A stretch of DNA of 64,000 nt from Burkholderia oklahomensis C6786 (GTDB taxonomy: Bacteria > Pseudomonadota > Gammaproteobacteria > Burkholderiales > Burkholderiaceae): contig NZ_CP009555.1 in assembly GCF_000959365.1 (NCBI RefSeq), positions 3,472,001 through 3,536,000 on the forward strand. Reading direction: 5' to 3'. A model generated the notes under the pieces. It did not search any database, was not told the DNA's origin, and saw only the letters and a list, made by a program, of their open reading frames with translations. Below are positions 51,265 to 60,904 of this stretch, piece after piece. Every line of letters begins with the position of its first letter. Position 1 is the stretch's first letter. Made by a program: the position numbers and the translations under genes.

Positions 51265-52126
51265 CGAAACGCGCGCGCTGCTCGACGCGGACGTCGACCG
51301 CGAACTTTCCGCGCCCGACGCGTTGCGGGTCGAGCGGCACGTCGACGGCTGCGACGCGTGCCGCGTCGAGCGCGACCGGCTCGTCGCGCTCGGTCGGGCG
51401 GTAAGACGGGCGGAATACCATCGCGCGTCGGACGCGCTGCGCGCCCGCATCGTCGCGGGATTGCCGGTCCCGGACGTGCCGGTCCCGGACGTTCCGGCCC
51501 CTGACGGCGGCCCGCCCGCCGCGCGGGCATGGCGCTGGTTCGGCCGGCCGGGCCCCCGCGGCACGCACGCGGGCCTGGCGGTACGGTGGCCGCGTCCGCG
51601 CGCCGCCGCGCTGCCCGGCCTCGGCTGGGGCGTCGCATTGGCGATCGCGCTCGCGGCGGCGGCCGGTCTCGCGGTCGGCACGCGCCGCGCGGCGACCGAG
51701 CGCATCGTCGACGAAATCGTCGCGAGCCACGTGCGGGCCGGGCTGTCGTCGCGCGACATCGACGTGATCTCGACCGATCGGCATACGGTCAAGCCATGGT
51801 TCAACGGACGCCTTGACTACGCGCCGCCCGTCGTCGATCTGAGCGCGAGCGGCTTCGCGCTCGCGGGCGGCCGGCTCGATTACGTCGGGCAGCGTCGCGT
51901 CGCGGTGCTCGTGTACCGCTACCGGCAGCACGTAATCGACGTCTACGTGCGGCCGTCGGGCGAGGGCGGGGCGGCGCCTTATGCGACCGTATCGCAGGGT
52001 TACGCGCTCGACCGCTGGGACGCGGCGGGCATGACGTGGTGGGCGGTGACCGATGCGGAGCCGTCCGCGCTCGCGGCGTTCAGGACGGCGCTGACCGCGC
52101 GCGTCGCGGCGCCGCGAGCCGAATGA
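51254..52126 (+). CDS. Membrane anti-sigma factor with zinc-finger-like N-terminus
   Basis: 290 residues. The N-terminal cytosolic domain has a zf-HC2-like H-x3-C-x2-C (HVDGCDAC) near residues 33-40, typical of ZAS anti-sigma factors that hold ECF sigmas. A Pro/Val-rich linker precedes one transmembrane helix (LGWGVALAIALAAAAGLAVG, about 125-145). The periplasmic domain (HTVKPWFNGRLDYAPPV, LAGGRLDYVGQRRVAVLVY) is a known type in beta-proteobacterial anti-sigmas. It presumably senses an envelope or redox signal and releases the sigma factor. Translationally coupled to it. Confidence 0.88.
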   Translation: MDCNETRALLDADVDRELSAPDALRVERHVDGCDACRVERDRLVALGRAVRRAEYHRASDALRARIVAGLPVPDVPVPDVPAPDGGPPAARAWRWFGRPGPRGTHAGLAVRWPRPRAAALPGLGWGVALAIALAAAAGLAVGTRRAATERIVDEIVASHVRAGLSSRDIDVISTDRHTVKPWFNGRLDYAPPVVDLSASGFALAGGRLDYVGQRRVAVLVYRYRQHVIDVYVRPSGEGGAAPYATVSQGYALDRWDAAGMTWWAVTDAEPSALAAFRTALTARVAAPRAE

Positions 52127-52263
52127 CGGCGCCGCGCACGATGTGGCCCCGTTAATATCCGGTTCGATCGCGCGGCGAACGCCGCGCCGGCCCGCCGATC
52201 CCGGATTGCCTGCCCAAGTCGTTGAAAACACGGCCGAATCGCGCGGCGAATCGTCGATGAACC

Positions 52264-52292
52264 TTGCACGCGACCCATATCCGGGTTAGAAT
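52264..52292 (+). promoter_or_regulatory. Sigma70 promoter of the rpsF operon
   Basis: TTGCAC, 17 bases, TAGAAT: the best sigma70 match in the window, ending 66 bp before the rpsF ATG. It drives rpsF-priB-rpsR-rplI. Confidence 0.8.
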
Positions 52293-52308
52293 CTTCGGCT
52301 TCTCACTT

Positions 52309-52336
52309 GCCACACCGGTTCCGACGCCCGGGTGGC
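52309..52336 (+). promoter_or_regulatory. Candidate S6:S18-binding leader hairpin
   Basis: In the rpsF 5' leader: GCCAC and GTGGC pair, then a single unpaired A and a second helix CCGG/CCGG closing a nine-base loop containing CCG. Conserved rpsF leaders bind S6:S18 through a hairpin with CCG in an unpaired position and repress their own operon; this fits in place and shape. No covariation test is possible here. Confidence 0.5.
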
Positions 52337-52357
52337 TTCAATCCACAAGGAGTGTGT

Positions 52358-52732
52358 ATGCGTCATTACGAAATCGTCTTCATCGTGCACCCCGATCAAA
52401 GCGAGCAAGTGCCCGCGATGATCGAGCGCTACAAGTCCACGATCACGTCGCACGGTGGCCAGATCCACCGCGTCGAAGACTGGGGCCGCCGCCAACTGGC
52501 CTACATGATCGAGAAACTCGCGAAGGCTCACTACGTCTGCATGAACATCGAGTGCGACCAGACGACGCTCGACGAACTCGAACACGCGTTCAAGTTCAAC
52601 GACGCCGTGCTGCGTCACCTCATCGTCAAGATGAAGAAGGCCGAAAGCGGCCCGTCGCCGATGATGAAGGAAGTTCAGCGCGAAGAAGCCAAGAAGGCGG
52701 CTGCTGCTCAGCCGACCGAAGCGCAGGCTTAA
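52358..52732 (+). CDS. rpsF: 30S ribosomal protein S6
   Basis: 124-residue S6, which binds 16S rRNA with S18 on the small-subunit platform. The family opening [18 protein letters not shown] and the [19 protein letters not shown] core are clear. The C-terminus is a Lys/Ala/Glu-rich flexible tail. AAGGAG precedes the ATG. First gene of a classical rpsF-priB-rpsR-rplI operon. Confidence 0.98.
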   Translation: MRHYEIVFIVHPDQSEQVPAMIERYKSTITSHGGQIHRVEDWGRRQLAYMIEKLAKAHYVCMNIECDQTTLDELEHAFKFNDAVLRHLIVKMKKAESGPSPMMKEVQREEAKKAAAAQPTEAQA

Positions 52733-52768
52733 CGCAACAAGCCACCAGGGAAGGAGCGCGTCGCTTTC

Positions 52769-53068
52769 GTGAACAGGCTGCAATTGACGGCGAGCGTCGT
52801 CGAGCGTGAACCGGTGCGGTACACCCCCGCCGGCGTTCCGATCGCAAGCGCCACGTTGCAGCATCGCACGGAAGTCGTCGAGGCAGGCATCGCCCGGCAG
52901 GTCGAATTGACGATCCCGGCCGTGGCGGCAGGCGAGGCGAGCGGCAAGCTGGAAGGCTGCGAGATGGGCGTCGAGACGCTCTTCACCGGCTTCCTGGCGA
53001 AAAAGAGCCGCAACGCGAGAACCTTGGTGTTTCACATCACAGCATTGCAGGACATTGGAAAGGACTGA
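52769..53068 (+). CDS. priB: Primosomal replication protein N (PriB)
   Basis: 99-residue single-stranded-DNA-binding OB-fold protein that helps PriA restart stalled forks. The sequence [20 protein letters not shown] and the [20 protein letters not shown] end are characteristic. It starts with GTG, with AAGGAGC about 15 bases upstream. Sits between rpsF and rpsR as in most beta- and gamma-proteobacteria. Confidence 0.95.
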
Positions 53069-53070
53069 AC

Positions 53071-53346
53071 ATGGCCCGCCCCACTGGTAAGAAATTCGAC
53101 AAGCGTCGTCAGCAACAAAACCCGCTCTTCAAGCGCAAGAAGTTCTGCCGCTTCACGGCAGCCGGCGTCGAGCAGATCGACTACAAGGACACGGAAACGC
53201 TGAAGGACTTCATCGGCGAGAACGGTAAGATCACGCCGGCGCGTCTGACGGGCACGAAGGCCCACTATCAGCGCCAGCTGGATACGGCGATCAAGCGCGC
53301 GCGTTTCCTCGCGCTGCTGCCGTACACGGATCAGCACAAGGCGTAA
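53071..53346 (+). CDS. rpsR: 30S ribosomal protein S18
   Basis: 91-residue S18. The [15 protein letters not shown] segment, the [20 protein letters not shown] block and the [18 protein letters not shown] end define the family; the single zinc-type Cys is at FCRF. It starts two bases after priB, so translation is coupled. Confidence 0.98.
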
Positions 53347-53373
53347 TCAGGCGACGCAATAAGGAGAATTCGA

Positions 53374-53826
53374 ATGCAAATCATTCTGTTGGAAAAAGTC
53401 GCCAATCTGGGCAACCTCGGCGATATCGTCAAGGTCAAGGACGGTTACGCTCGCAACTTCCTGATCCCGAACCGCAAGGCGCGCCGCGCGACGAAGGACG
53501 CGATCGCTGAATTCGAAGTCCGCCGCGCGGAACTCGAAAAGGTCGCCGCCGAGAAGCTGGCTGCCGCGCAAGCGGTCGGCGAGAAGCTGAACGGCCAGTC
53601 GTTCGAAATCACGCAGAAGTCGGGCGTCGACGGCCGTCTGTTCGGCTCGGTCACGAACGGCGACGTCGCGGAGCTGCTGAAGAAGGCAGGCTACGAAGTC
53701 GAGAAGGCGCAAGTGCGCATGCCGGAAGGTCCGCTGAAGATGATCGGCGAGCATGGCGTGCAAGTCGCGCTGCACACCGACGTCGTCGTCGACGTGACGG
53801 TCAACGTGATCGGCGATCACGCGTAA
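53374..53826 (+). CDS. rplI: 50S ribosomal protein L9
   Basis: 150-residue L9 with the two-domain dumbbell: N-terminal [20 protein letters not shown] and [17 protein letters not shown], a long central helix rich in Glu/Ala/Lys, and the C-terminal domain with [25 protein letters not shown] precedes the ATG. Last ribosomal gene of the operon. Confidence 0.98.
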   Translation: MQIILLEKVANLGNLGDIVKVKDGYARNFLIPNRKARRATKDAIAEFEVRRAELEKVAAEKLAAAQAVGEKLNGQSFEITQKSGVDGRLFGSVTNGDVAELLKKAGYEVEKAQVRMPEGPLKMIGEHGVQVALHTDVVVDVTVNVIGDHA

Positions 53827-53868
53827 GCGACATGCAGTCTCTACGGGCGGCGCACGCCGTCCGACATG

Positions 53869-53906
53869 AAGGGCAGGGGCCCGGGCAACCGGTTCCTGCC
53901 TTTTTT
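53869..53906 (+). terminator. Rho-independent terminator after rplI
   Basis: An outer stem GGCAGG/CCTGCC encloses a GC-rich inner part and is followed by six Ts, 43 bp after the rplI stop. It separates the ribosomal operon from dnaB. Confidence 0.8.
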
Positions 53907-53969
53907 CGTTTCTCGGCGTTTCCGACGCCCGCTGGCGAAGCCGCGCCCATTTCGCGATAATCCGAAGCC

Positions 53970-55352
53970 ATGAACGCGCCGAAAGATCCCCAAATCGAAT
54001 CGCTGAAAGTCCCGCCTCACTCGATCGAGGCCGAGCAGTCGGTGCTGGGCGGCCTGCTGCTCGACAACGGCGCCTGGGACCGGATCGCCGATTTCCTGTC
54101 GCAAGGCGACTTCTACCGGTACGACCACCGCATCATCTTCGAGCACATCGGTCGTCTCATCGCATCGACGCGCCCGGCCGACGTCGTGACCGTCTACGAG
54201 GCGCTCACGACGTCCGGCAAGGCGGAAGACGTGGGCGGGCTCGCGTACCTGAACGCGCTCGCGCAGAACACGCCGAGCGCCGCGAACATCCGCCGCTATG
54301 CGGAAATCGTTCGCGATCGCGCGGTGCTGCGCCGGCTCGTGTCGGTCGCCGACGAAATTTCGGCCGACGCGTTCAATCCGCAGGGCAAGGAAGTCCGTCA
54401 GCTGCTCGACGAGGCCGAGTCGAAGGTGTTCTCGATCGCCGAGGACGGCGCGCGCGGCACGCAGGGCTTCCTCGAGATCGGGCCGCTCCTCACGCAGGTC
54501 GTCGAGCGGATCGACACGCTTTATCACACGGCGAATCCGAGCGACGTGACGGGCACGCCGACGGGCTTCGTCGATCTCGACCGGATGACGTCCGGCATGC
54601 ATGGCGGCGAGCTGATCATCGTCGCCGGCCGGCCGTCGATGGGTAAGACGGCGTTCTCGATGAACGTCGGCGAATACGTCGCCGTCGAGTACGGGCTGCC
54701 CGTCGCGGTGTTCTCGATGGAAATGCCGGGCACGCAGCTCGTGATGCGGATGCTCGGCTCGGTCGGCCGCCTCGACCAGCACCGGATGCGAACCGGGCGC
54801 CTCACCGACGAGGATTGGCCGAAGCTCACGCACGCGGTGCAGAAGATGAGCGAGGCGCAACTCTTCATCGACGAGACGGGCGGCCTGAATCCGATGGAGC
54901 TGCGCTCGCGCGCGCGGCGCCTCTCGCGCCAGTGCGGCAAGCTCGGGCTCATCATCGTCGACTACCTGCAGCTGATGTCGGGCTCGTCGCAGGGCGAGAA
55001 CCGCGCGACCGAAATTTCGGAAATCTCGCGATCGCTGAAGAGCCTCGCGAAAGAGCTCGACGTGCCGGTGATCGCGCTATCGCAGCTGAATCGCGGGCTC
55101 GAGCAGCGGCCGAACAAGCGGCCGGTGATGTCGGACTTGCGGGAATCGGGTGCAATCGAACAGGACGCGGACGTGATCCTGTTCATTTACCGCGACGAAG
55201 TGTACAACCCCGACAGCCCCGACAAGGGCACCGCCGAGATCATCATCGGTAAGCAGCGTAACGGCCCGATCGGCCCCGTTCGACTCACGTTCCTGGGTCA
55301 ATACACGAAATTCGACAATTTTGCGGGGGCGCAGAACTTCTACGGCGAGTAG
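53970..55352 (+). CDS. dnaB: Replicative DNA helicase
   Basis: 460-residue hexameric helicase of the replication fork. The N-terminal domain (SIEAEQSVLGGLLLDN) is followed by the RecA-like domain with Walker A AGRPSMGKTAFSMN, the FSMEMPGTQLVMRML segment, Walker B LIIVDYLQLM and the SQLNRGLEQRPNKRP loop. The C-terminal DVILFIYRDEVYNP and KQRNGPIGPVRLTF blocks complete it. No intein is inserted. Confidence 0.98.
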   Translation: MNAPKDPQIESLKVPPHSIEAEQSVLGGLLLDNGAWDRIADFLSQGDFYRYDHRIIFEHIGRLIASTRPADVVTVYEALTTSGKAEDVGGLAYLNALAQNTPSAANIRRYAEIVRDRAVLRRLVSVADEISADAFNPQGKEVRQLLDEAESKVFSIAEDGARGTQGFLEIGPLLTQVVERIDTLYHTANPSDVTGTPTGFVDLDRMTSGMHGGELIIVAGRPSMGKTAFSMNVGEYVAVEYGLPVAVFSMEMPGTQLVMRMLGSVGRLDQHRMRTGRLTDEDWPKLTHAVQKMSEAQLFIDETGGLNPMELRSRARRLSRQCGKLGLIIVDYLQLMSGSSQGENRATEISEISRSLKSLAKELDVPVIALSQLNRGLEQRPNKRPVMSDLRESGAIEQDADVILFIYRDEVYNPDSPDKGTAEIIIGKQRNGPIGPVRLTFLGQYTKFDNFAGAQNFYGE

Positions 55353-55416
55353 CGCCGGATGTAAACCCTTATTTCGCAAAACGTTGTATCTCGTCGCCGT
55401 CGTCGCAATCGGGCGC

Positions 55417-55444
55417 TTGGCGGGCAACTGTAAAACAGTACAAT
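55417..55444 (+). promoter_or_regulatory. Candidate promoter of the DUF47-pit operon
   Basis: TTGGCG, 16 bases, TACAAT, 46 bp before the DUF47 ATG. A reasonable sigma70 match. No Pho box (CTGTCAT repeats) was recognised. Confidence 0.5.
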
Positions 55445-55490
55445 GTCGCCGGTTTTTGTGACAGCCGTTTGACCATCTTTCAGGAATCCC

Positions 55491-56117
55491 ATGTTCGGTC
55501 GATTCATGCCCACCGAGGGCAAGTTCTTCGAAATCTTCAACGCGCACGCGAATTACATCGTCTCTGGCGGACGCGAGCTCGAACTTCTGATCGACAATCT
55601 CGCGGACGCCGAGATTCACAAGCAGAACGTGCAATCGGCCGAGAAGGCCGCCGACAAGTTGACGCACGAAGCGATCGACCTGCTGCACAAGACGTTCATC
55701 ACGCCGCTCGACCGCGACGAAATCCATAAGCTGATCACGACGATGGACGATATCCTCGACCTGATGGAGGACGTCGCGACCGCCGTGTCGCTGTACGACG
55801 TGCAGTCGGTGACGTCCGAGGCGAGCCAGCTCGCGCACATCGTCACGCAGTCGGCGCAGCACGTGCAGGCGGCCGTCGCGCTGCTGTCGGACATGAAGCA
55901 GTCGAGCCAGATCCTGAAGGCGTGCGAGGAAATCGACCGCTGGGAGTCGGAGGCGGACCGCGTGCTGCGCGCGGCGATGTCGAAGCTCTTTCGCGAGGAA
56001 GACGACGTCAAGACGCTCATCAAACTGAAGGCGATCTACGAGCTGCTCGAGCAGATCACCGACAAGTGCGAGGATGTCGCGAACATCATCGAAGGCATCG
56101 TGCTGGAAAACGCCTGA
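55491..56117 (+). CDS. DUF47 (PhoU-like) phosphate-transport accessory protein
   Basis: 208-residue all-helical PhoU-like protein (TIGR00153 type) that accompanies Pit transporters and modulates phosphate uptake. Family features: MFGRFMPTEGKFFEIFNAHA, FITPLDRDEIHKLITTMDDI and the closing TDKCEDVANIIEGIVLENA. The pit gene starts 10 bp later; this two-gene unit is common in proteobacteria. Confidence 0.93.
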   Translation: MFGRFMPTEGKFFEIFNAHANYIVSGGRELELLIDNLADAEIHKQNVQSAEKAADKLTHEAIDLLHKTFITPLDRDEIHKLITTMDDILDLMEDVATAVSLYDVQSVTSEASQLAHIVTQSAQHVQAAVALLSDMKQSSQILKACEEIDRWESEADRVLRAAMSKLFREEDDVKTLIKLKAIYELLEQITDKCEDVANIIEGIVLENA

Positions 56118-56127
56118 GCGGATCACG

Positions 56128-57138
56128 ATGCACTCGATACAACTCGCCTTGTGGGCCGTCGCGGCGCTCGTGCTCGTCGCGCTCGTGTTCGATTTCATGA
56201 ACGGCTTCCACGACGCCGCGAACTCGATCGCGACCGTCGTGTCGACCGGGGTGCTGAAGCCCCAGCAAGCCGTCGTGTTTGCGGCGGCATTCAACGTCAT
56301 CGCATATTTCATCTTCCACCTGAAGGTCGCGCAGACCGTCGGCAAGGGCACGATCGACGCGAGCATCGTCGATCACTACGTCGTGTTCGGGGCGCTGTTC
56401 GGCGCGATCGGCTGGAACATCATTACGTGGTACTACGGGATTCCGTCAAGCTCGTCGCACGCGCTGATCGGCGGGCTCGTCGGCGCCGCGGTGTCGAAGT
56501 CGGGCTGGGGATCGCTCAACATCGACGGGCTGATGAAGACCGTCGCGTTCATCTTCATCTCGCCGCTCCTCGGCTTCGTCCTCGGGTCGCTGTTCATGCT
56601 CGGCGTGTCGTGGCTGTACTTCAGGACCGCGCCCAGCAAGGTCGACCGGCGCTTCAGGCGGCTGCAGCTGTTGTCCGCGAGCCTCTATAGCCTCGGCCAC
56701 GGCGGCAACGACGCGCAGAAGACGATCGGCATCATCTGGATGCTGCTGATCGCATCGGGCTACGCGTCCGCGACGTCCGACGCGCCGCCCGTGTGGGTGA
56801 TCGGCGCGTGCTACCTGTCGATGGGGCTCGGCACGCTGTTCGGCGGCTGGCGGATCGTCCGCACGATGGGCCAGAAGATCACGAAGTTGAAGCCGGTCGG
56901 CGGCTTCTGCGCGGAGACGGGCGGCGCGGTGACGCTGTTCGTCGCGTCGTGGATGGGCATTCCGGTATCGACCACGCACACGATCACGGGTGCGATCGTC
57001 GGCGTCGGCGCGACGCGCAAGCTGTCGGCCGTGCGCTGGGGCGTCGCGGGCAACATCGTGTGGGCGTGGGTGCTGACGATTCCCGCGTCGGCGCTGATCG
57101 CGGCGGCCGGCTGGTGGATCGGCCACCGCGTGTTCTGA
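56128..57138 (+). CDS. pit: Low-affinity inorganic phosphate transporter, Pit family
   Basis: 336-residue inner-membrane H+/phosphate (metal-phosphate) symporter. About ten hydrophobic helices and the duplicated Pit signature: FDFMNGFHDAANSIATVVST near the N-terminus and LYSLGHGGNDAQKTIGI in the second half, plus WMGIPVSTTHTITGAIVGVG. The start gives MHSIQLALWAV; upstream in-frame codons overlap the DUF47 gene. Confidence 0.96.
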   Translation: MHSIQLALWAVAALVLVALVFDFMNGFHDAANSIATVVSTGVLKPQQAVVFAAAFNVIAYFIFHLKVAQTVGKGTIDASIVDHYVVFGALFGAIGWNIITWYYGIPSSSSHALIGGLVGAAVSKSGWGSLNIDGLMKTVAFIFISPLLGFVLGSLFMLGVSWLYFRTAPSKVDRRFRRLQLLSASLYSLGHGGNDAQKTIGIIWMLLIASGYASATSDAPPVWVIGACYLSMGLGTLFGGWRIVRTMGQKITKLKPVGGFCAETGGAVTLFVASWMGIPVSTTHTITGAIVGVGATRKLSAVRWGVAGNIVWAWVLTIPASALIAAAGWWIGHRVF

Positions 57139-57183
57139 TCGCCTGATCCGGCCGGCCGCGCGGCTCGACGCCGCGCGTTGCCG

Positions 57184-57230
57184 AAAACGACGATGCGCCG
57201 CATGCCGAAAGGCTGCGGCGCATCGTTTTT
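57184..57230. terminator. Terminator between pit and the PuuB-like gene
   Basis: Perfect 13-bp stem ACGATGCGCCGCA/TGCGGCGCATCGT (57190-57202, 57214-57226) followed by Ts on the right and preceded by AAAA on the left. It can end pit (+) and, less strongly, the converging minus-strand operon. Confidence 0.88.
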
Positions 57231-57268
57231 GGTGGGCGCGCGTCGCGCGGGCGGGGCGGCCGTCGCCG

Positions 57269-58564
57269 TCACGACAGCGCGTCGAGCAGCCCGTACCACG
57301 CGACGCCCGCGCTGATGTACAGACGCTGCAGCGCATGCAGCGGAATCGGCCTGACCTGTGTCGCGGCGAGCGGCAGCGCGCGCGCGGCGCCGCTCATCGC
57401 GGCGGCGAGATGCCGGCCGAGCGTCGTCGCGAGCGCGATGCCGCGGCCGTTGTAGCCGAGCGCGATCGTGAGCCCCGGCGCCGGACGGTGGACGTGCGGC
57501 AGGAAGTCGCGCGTGATCGCGATCCGACCGGCCCAGCGGTATTCATGGCGGACGTTCTCCAGTTGCGGAAACATCAGCTTCACCGAGCGCTCGAGATGCG
57601 CCCAGTCGGCCGCGCCGCGCGGCTCGCGACACGGCCCGCGGCCGCCCACCAGCAGCCGTCCCGATGCATCCTTCCGAAAGTAGAGCAAGAGCCGCCGCGA
57701 GTCGGAGGCGACTTCGCCGCCCGGCAGGATCGTGCGCGCGAGCGCGTCGGACAGCGGCTCGGTCGCGACGATGAAGCTGTTCGCCGCGATCACCGATTGC
57801 GCGAGGCCGGGCCACAGGCCGTCCGTATAGCCGTTCGTCGCGAGCAGCACCTGCTGCGCATCGATCGTCGGCCCGTGCGCGGTGTGGATGCGCCAGCCGC
57901 CGCTCGCGCCGCGCTCGATGCGCGTGGCGCGCGTGCCGCCGTGCAGCGTCGCGCCCGCGGCCTGCGCCGCCCGTGCGAGCCCGCGCGCATACGCGAGCGG
58001 CTGCACGCTGCCGGCGCGCTTGTCGATCCAGCCGCCGACGAACGCGTGCGTGCCGAGCCGGCGCGCGACCGCTTCGCGATCGAGCAGCTCGACCGCCGCG
58101 CCGCGCTTTTCCCACTGACGCGCGCGTGCATGCAGCGTGCCGAGCAGCGCGGTCGAATGGGTCGGCTGGATCCAGCCGGCGCGCGTCGCGTCGCACGTGA
58201 TCGCATGCTTGCCGATCAGCTCGAAGACGATGTCGGCGGCGCTGCCCGCCATCTCGATCAGCGCCTCGCCGTCGCGCGGGCCGAAGCGGCGCAGCAGCTC
58301 GTCGGGATCGTACTTGAGGCCCGGGATCACCTGGCCGCCGTTGCGGCCCGACGCGCCCCAGCCGGGCTCGTGCGCGTCGATCACGCGCACGGTCGCGCCG
58401 CGCTCGGCGAGATGCAGGGCGCTCGACAGTCCGGTGTAGCCGGCGCCGACGATCGCGACGTCGGCGCGCGCCGATTCGGCGAGCGGCGGCGTGTCGACGC
58501 CGGGCGGCGCCGTCGCCGCCCACAGCGAAGGCGGCAGCGGTTCTGCTGCGGCAGCGTGGGTCAT
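57269..58564 (-). CDS. FAD-dependent amino-group oxidoreductase, PuuB-like
   Basis: 431-residue DAO-superfamily enzyme. The N-terminal [20 protein letters not shown] and [13 protein letters not shown] motifs match gamma-glutamylputrescine oxidase (PuuB/OrdL) and related amine oxidases. Late [20 protein letters not shown] forms the C-terminal FAD segment. It overlaps the ABC ATPase gene by four bases, so it is the last gene of a transporter operon and likely oxidises the imported compound or its derivative. The exact substrate is unknown. Confidence 0.88.
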   Translation of the reverse strand: MTHAAAAEPLPPSLWAATAPPGVDTPPLAESARADVAIVGAGYTGLSSALHLAERGATVRVIDAHEPGWGASGRNGGQVIPGLKYDPDELLRRFGPRDGEALIEMAGSAADIVFELIGKHAITCDATRAGWIQPTHSTALLGTLHARARQWEKRGAAVELLDREAVARRLGTHAFVGGWIDKRAGSVQPLAYARGLARAAQAAGATLHGGTRATRIERGASGGWRIHTAHGPTIDAQQVLLATNGYTDGLWPGLAQSVIAANSFIVATEPLSDALARTILPGGEVASDSRRLLLYFRKDASGRLLVGGRGPCREPRGAADWAHLERSVKLMFPQLENVRHEYRWAGRIAITRDFLPHVHRPAPGLTIALGYNGRGIALATTLGRHLAAAMSGAARALPLAATQVRPIPLHALQRLYISAGVAWYGLLDALS

Positions 58565-59313
58565 GATGAAGAGGCGGTCGTATCGGAGGCGTCGAGCATC
58601 CGGCGCAGGAAGTCGCGCGTGCGCGGATGCTGCGGGGATTCGAGGACGTCGGCCGCGCGGCCCGACTCGCAGATCCGCCCGTCGTACAGGAAGCAGACGC
58701 GGTCCGCGACTTCGCGCGCGAAGCCCATTTCGTGCGTGACGACGATCATCGTCATCCCGTCGTTCGCGAGCTGGCGCATCACGCCGAGCACTTCGCCGAC
58801 GAGCTCCGGATCGAGCGCGGACGTCGGCTCGTCGAACAGGATCGCGCGCGGCTCCATCGCGAGCGCGCGGGCGATCGCGACGCGCTGCTGCTGGCCGCCC
58901 GACAATTGCTGCGGATACGCGTCGACGCGATGCGCGAGCCCGACCTTCTCGAGCAGGCGCAGCGCGTTCGCGCGCACCGCGTCGCGCGGCGCCTTCTTCA
59001 CGTAGAGCGGTCCTTCGCAGACGTTCTCGAGCGCCGTGCGATGCGGGAACAGATTGAAGCGCTGGAACACCATGCCGACTTGCGTGCGCAGCGCGTGGAT
59101 CTCGCGCGAGCTCGCGTCGACCGGCCGGCCTTCGATCGAGATCGTGCCGGCGTCGTGTGTCTCGAGGCCGTTGATGCAGCGAAGGAGCGTCGATTTGCCC
59201 GAGCCCGACGGCCCGATCAGGCAGACCACTTCGCCCGCGTCGACGTGAAGGCTCACGCCCTTGAGCACGTCCTGATCGTGGAAGCGCTTGTGTACGTCCT
59301 GAATGCGAATCAT
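58561..59313 (-). CDS. Polar amino-acid ABC transporter ATP-binding protein
   Basis: 250-residue GlnQ/HisP-type ATPase. Walker [19 protein letters not shown], the Q-loop in [10 protein letters not shown], signature [15 protein letters not shown], Walker [16 protein letters not shown] and the switch His in VVTHEMGFA are all present. The start overlaps the permease stop by four bases (ATGA), indicating translational coupling in the operon. Confidence 0.96.
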   Translation of the reverse strand: MIRIQDVHKRFHDQDVLKGVSLHVDAGEVVCLIGPSGSGKSTLLRCINGLETHDAGTISIEGRPVDASSREIHALRTQVGMVFQRFNLFPHRTALENVCEGPLYVKKAPRDAVRANALRLLEKVGLAHRVDAYPQQLSGGQQQRVAIARALAMEPRAILFDEPTSALDPELVGEVLGVMRQLANDGMTMIVVTHEMGFAREVADRVCFLYDGRICESGRAADVLESPQHPRTRDFLRRMLDASDTTASSS

Positions 59314-59972
59314 CGCTTCCCCTTGATGCCGAGACGGCGTTCGATGCGCCGCAGTCCGTAGACGAGCGGCAGGCTGAGCGCGAGATAGAGCAGCGCGACG
59401 AGCGTGTACACCGTCATGTTCTGGAACGTCGACGATGCGATCAGCTGTCCGGCGCGCGTCATTTCGGCGACGGTGATCGTCGATGCGAGCGACGAGTCCT
59501 TCAGCATCATCACGAGCGTGTTGCCGTACGGCGGCAGCGCGATCCGGAACGCCTGCGGCAGCACGACGCGGCGCATGATCATCGCGCCGCGCATGCCGAT
59601 CGACTGCGCGGCCTCGATCTGCCCGCGGTCGATCGCCTCGATGCCCGCGCGGAAGTTCTCCGCCTGATACGCGGAGTACGCGATCCCGAGCCCGATGAAG
59701 CCCGCCTGGAACGCGGAGAGCTGCACGCCGAGATCGGGCAGCACGAAATAGATGTAGAAGAGCTGAACGATGATCGGCAGGCCGCGGATCACGTTGACGA
59801 CCGCGGCCGCCGCATGCGAGAGCGCGCGGTTCGACGACACGCGCATCAGCGCGAGCCCGAGGCCGAGCACCGAGCTGAGCACGAACGCGCACAGGGTGAT
59901 TTCGACCGTGACGATCGCGCCTTTCAGCAGGATCGGCAGGAAGTCGAGCAGGTTCTGCATGAGCATCGGCAT
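59310..59972 (-). CDS. Polar amino-acid ABC transporter permease
   Basis: 220-residue HisM/GlnP-type inner-membrane permease with about five transmembrane helices. The [16 protein letters not shown] segment and the EAA-loop region [20 protein letters not shown], followed by [19 protein letters not shown], identify it. A single permease gene suggests a homodimer. Confidence 0.95.
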   Translation of the reverse strand: MPMLMQNLLDFLPILLKGAIVTVEITLCAFVLSSVLGLGLALMRVSSNRALSHAAAAVVNVIRGLPIIVQLFYIYFVLPDLGVQLSAFQAGFIGLGIAYSAYQAENFRAGIEAIDRGQIEAAQSIGMRGAMIMRRVVLPQAFRIALPPYGNTLVMMLKDSSLASTITVAEMTRAGQLIASSTFQNMTVYTLVALLYLALSLPLVYGLRRIERRLGIKGKR

Positions 59973-59998
59973 GCCTCCTTACGCGAACGGGCCGCGCG

Positions 59999-60754
59999 TC
60001 ACTCGACCTGCCATTTCTTCACGAGCTGCGCGAGCGTGCCGTCGGCCTTGATCTTCTTCAGGCCCGCGTTCAGGCGGTCGAGCGTCTCGCGGTCGCCCTT
60101 GCGCACGATGAAGCACACGTTGCCCGTGACCGTCGACTGATAGCCGTCGACGAGGCGCAGCTTCGGATTCGGGTTCTTGCGCAATTGGTACGAGAGGATC
60201 GGGCGGTCGCCGAAGCCCGCCTTGATTCGGCCGAGCGCGACGTCGCGCATGATGTCCGCGATCGAGTCGTACGTGCGCACTTCCTTGAAGATGCCTTTCT
60301 TGTTCAGCGCGTCGACGAACGCGGTGCCGACCTGCGCGCCGACGATCTCGCCTTTCAGGTCGTCCATCGTCACGTACTTGCCGGTGTCGTCGGCGCGCAC
60401 GACGAGGCCTTCGCCGTACGCATAGACGGTATCCGAGAAGTCGACCACCTGCTCGCGCGCGGGCGTCTTCAGCATCGCGGCCGAGATCACGTCGATCTTC
60501 TTCGTCGTGAGCGACGGGATCAGCGCGGAGAACGTCGTCTGCTCGATCTTCACGTCGAAGCCGGCCGCCTTGCCGGTCGCGTTGATCGCGTCGACGAGGA
60601 GGCCCTGGATCGAGTTCGTCTTCACGTCGAGGAAGGTGAACGGCACGCCGGTCGACGTCGCGCCGACCGCGTAGACGGGCGGCGCGGCGCTCGACACGAG
60701 CGGGGCGGCCGCGACGACGAGGCCGAGGAAGAAGCGCTTGGCGAACTGGATCAT
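59999..60754 (-). CDS. Amino-acid ABC transporter substrate-binding protein
   Basis: 251-residue periplasmic binding protein (SBP_bac_3). A signal peptide ends near APLVSSAAP. The mature part has [20 protein letters not shown], the [20 protein letters not shown] strand and the [16 protein letters not shown] hinge region. It is the first gene of the operon, 26 bp before the permease, and carries its promoter side facing the divergent IclR gene. Confidence 0.94.
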   Translation of the reverse strand: MIQFAKRFFLGLVVAAAPLVSSAAPPVYAVGATSTGVPFTFLDVKTNSIQGLLVDAINATGKAAGFDVKIEQTTFSALIPSLTTKKIDVISAAMLKTPAREQVVDFSDTVYAYGEGLVVRADDTGKYVTMDDLKGEIVGAQVGTAFVDALNKKGIFKEVRTYDSIADIMRDVALGRIKAGFGDRPILSYQLRKNPNPKLRLVDGYQSTVTGNVCFIVRKGDRETLDRLNAGLKKIKADGTLAQLVKKWQVE

Positions 60755-60812
60755 GGTGTGCCTCCGTGGAGCGACTGCCGTTTGAAAATCGATAAACTTC
60801 ATGTTGGCAATC

Positions 60813-60865
60813 ATATTCGAATCAAAAATATCGACAAAAGATTTTTGTATATCGATATTCGATAT
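60813..60865. promoter_or_regulatory. AT-rich divergent operator region (IclR type candidate)
   Basis: The 150-bp spacer between the transporter operon and the regulator is strikingly AT-rich for this genome. It holds palindromes ATTCGAAT (60815-60822) and ATATCGATAT (60849-60858), an extra TTCGATAT copy, and another TATCGA at 60829. These clustered TATCGA/TTCGA half-sites are likely binding sites for the divergent IclR regulator and overlap both promoters. Confidence 0.5.
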
Positions 60866-60904
60866 GCTAGTGTGTCGATTAAGCAAACACCATTGGGCCT
60901 TTCC

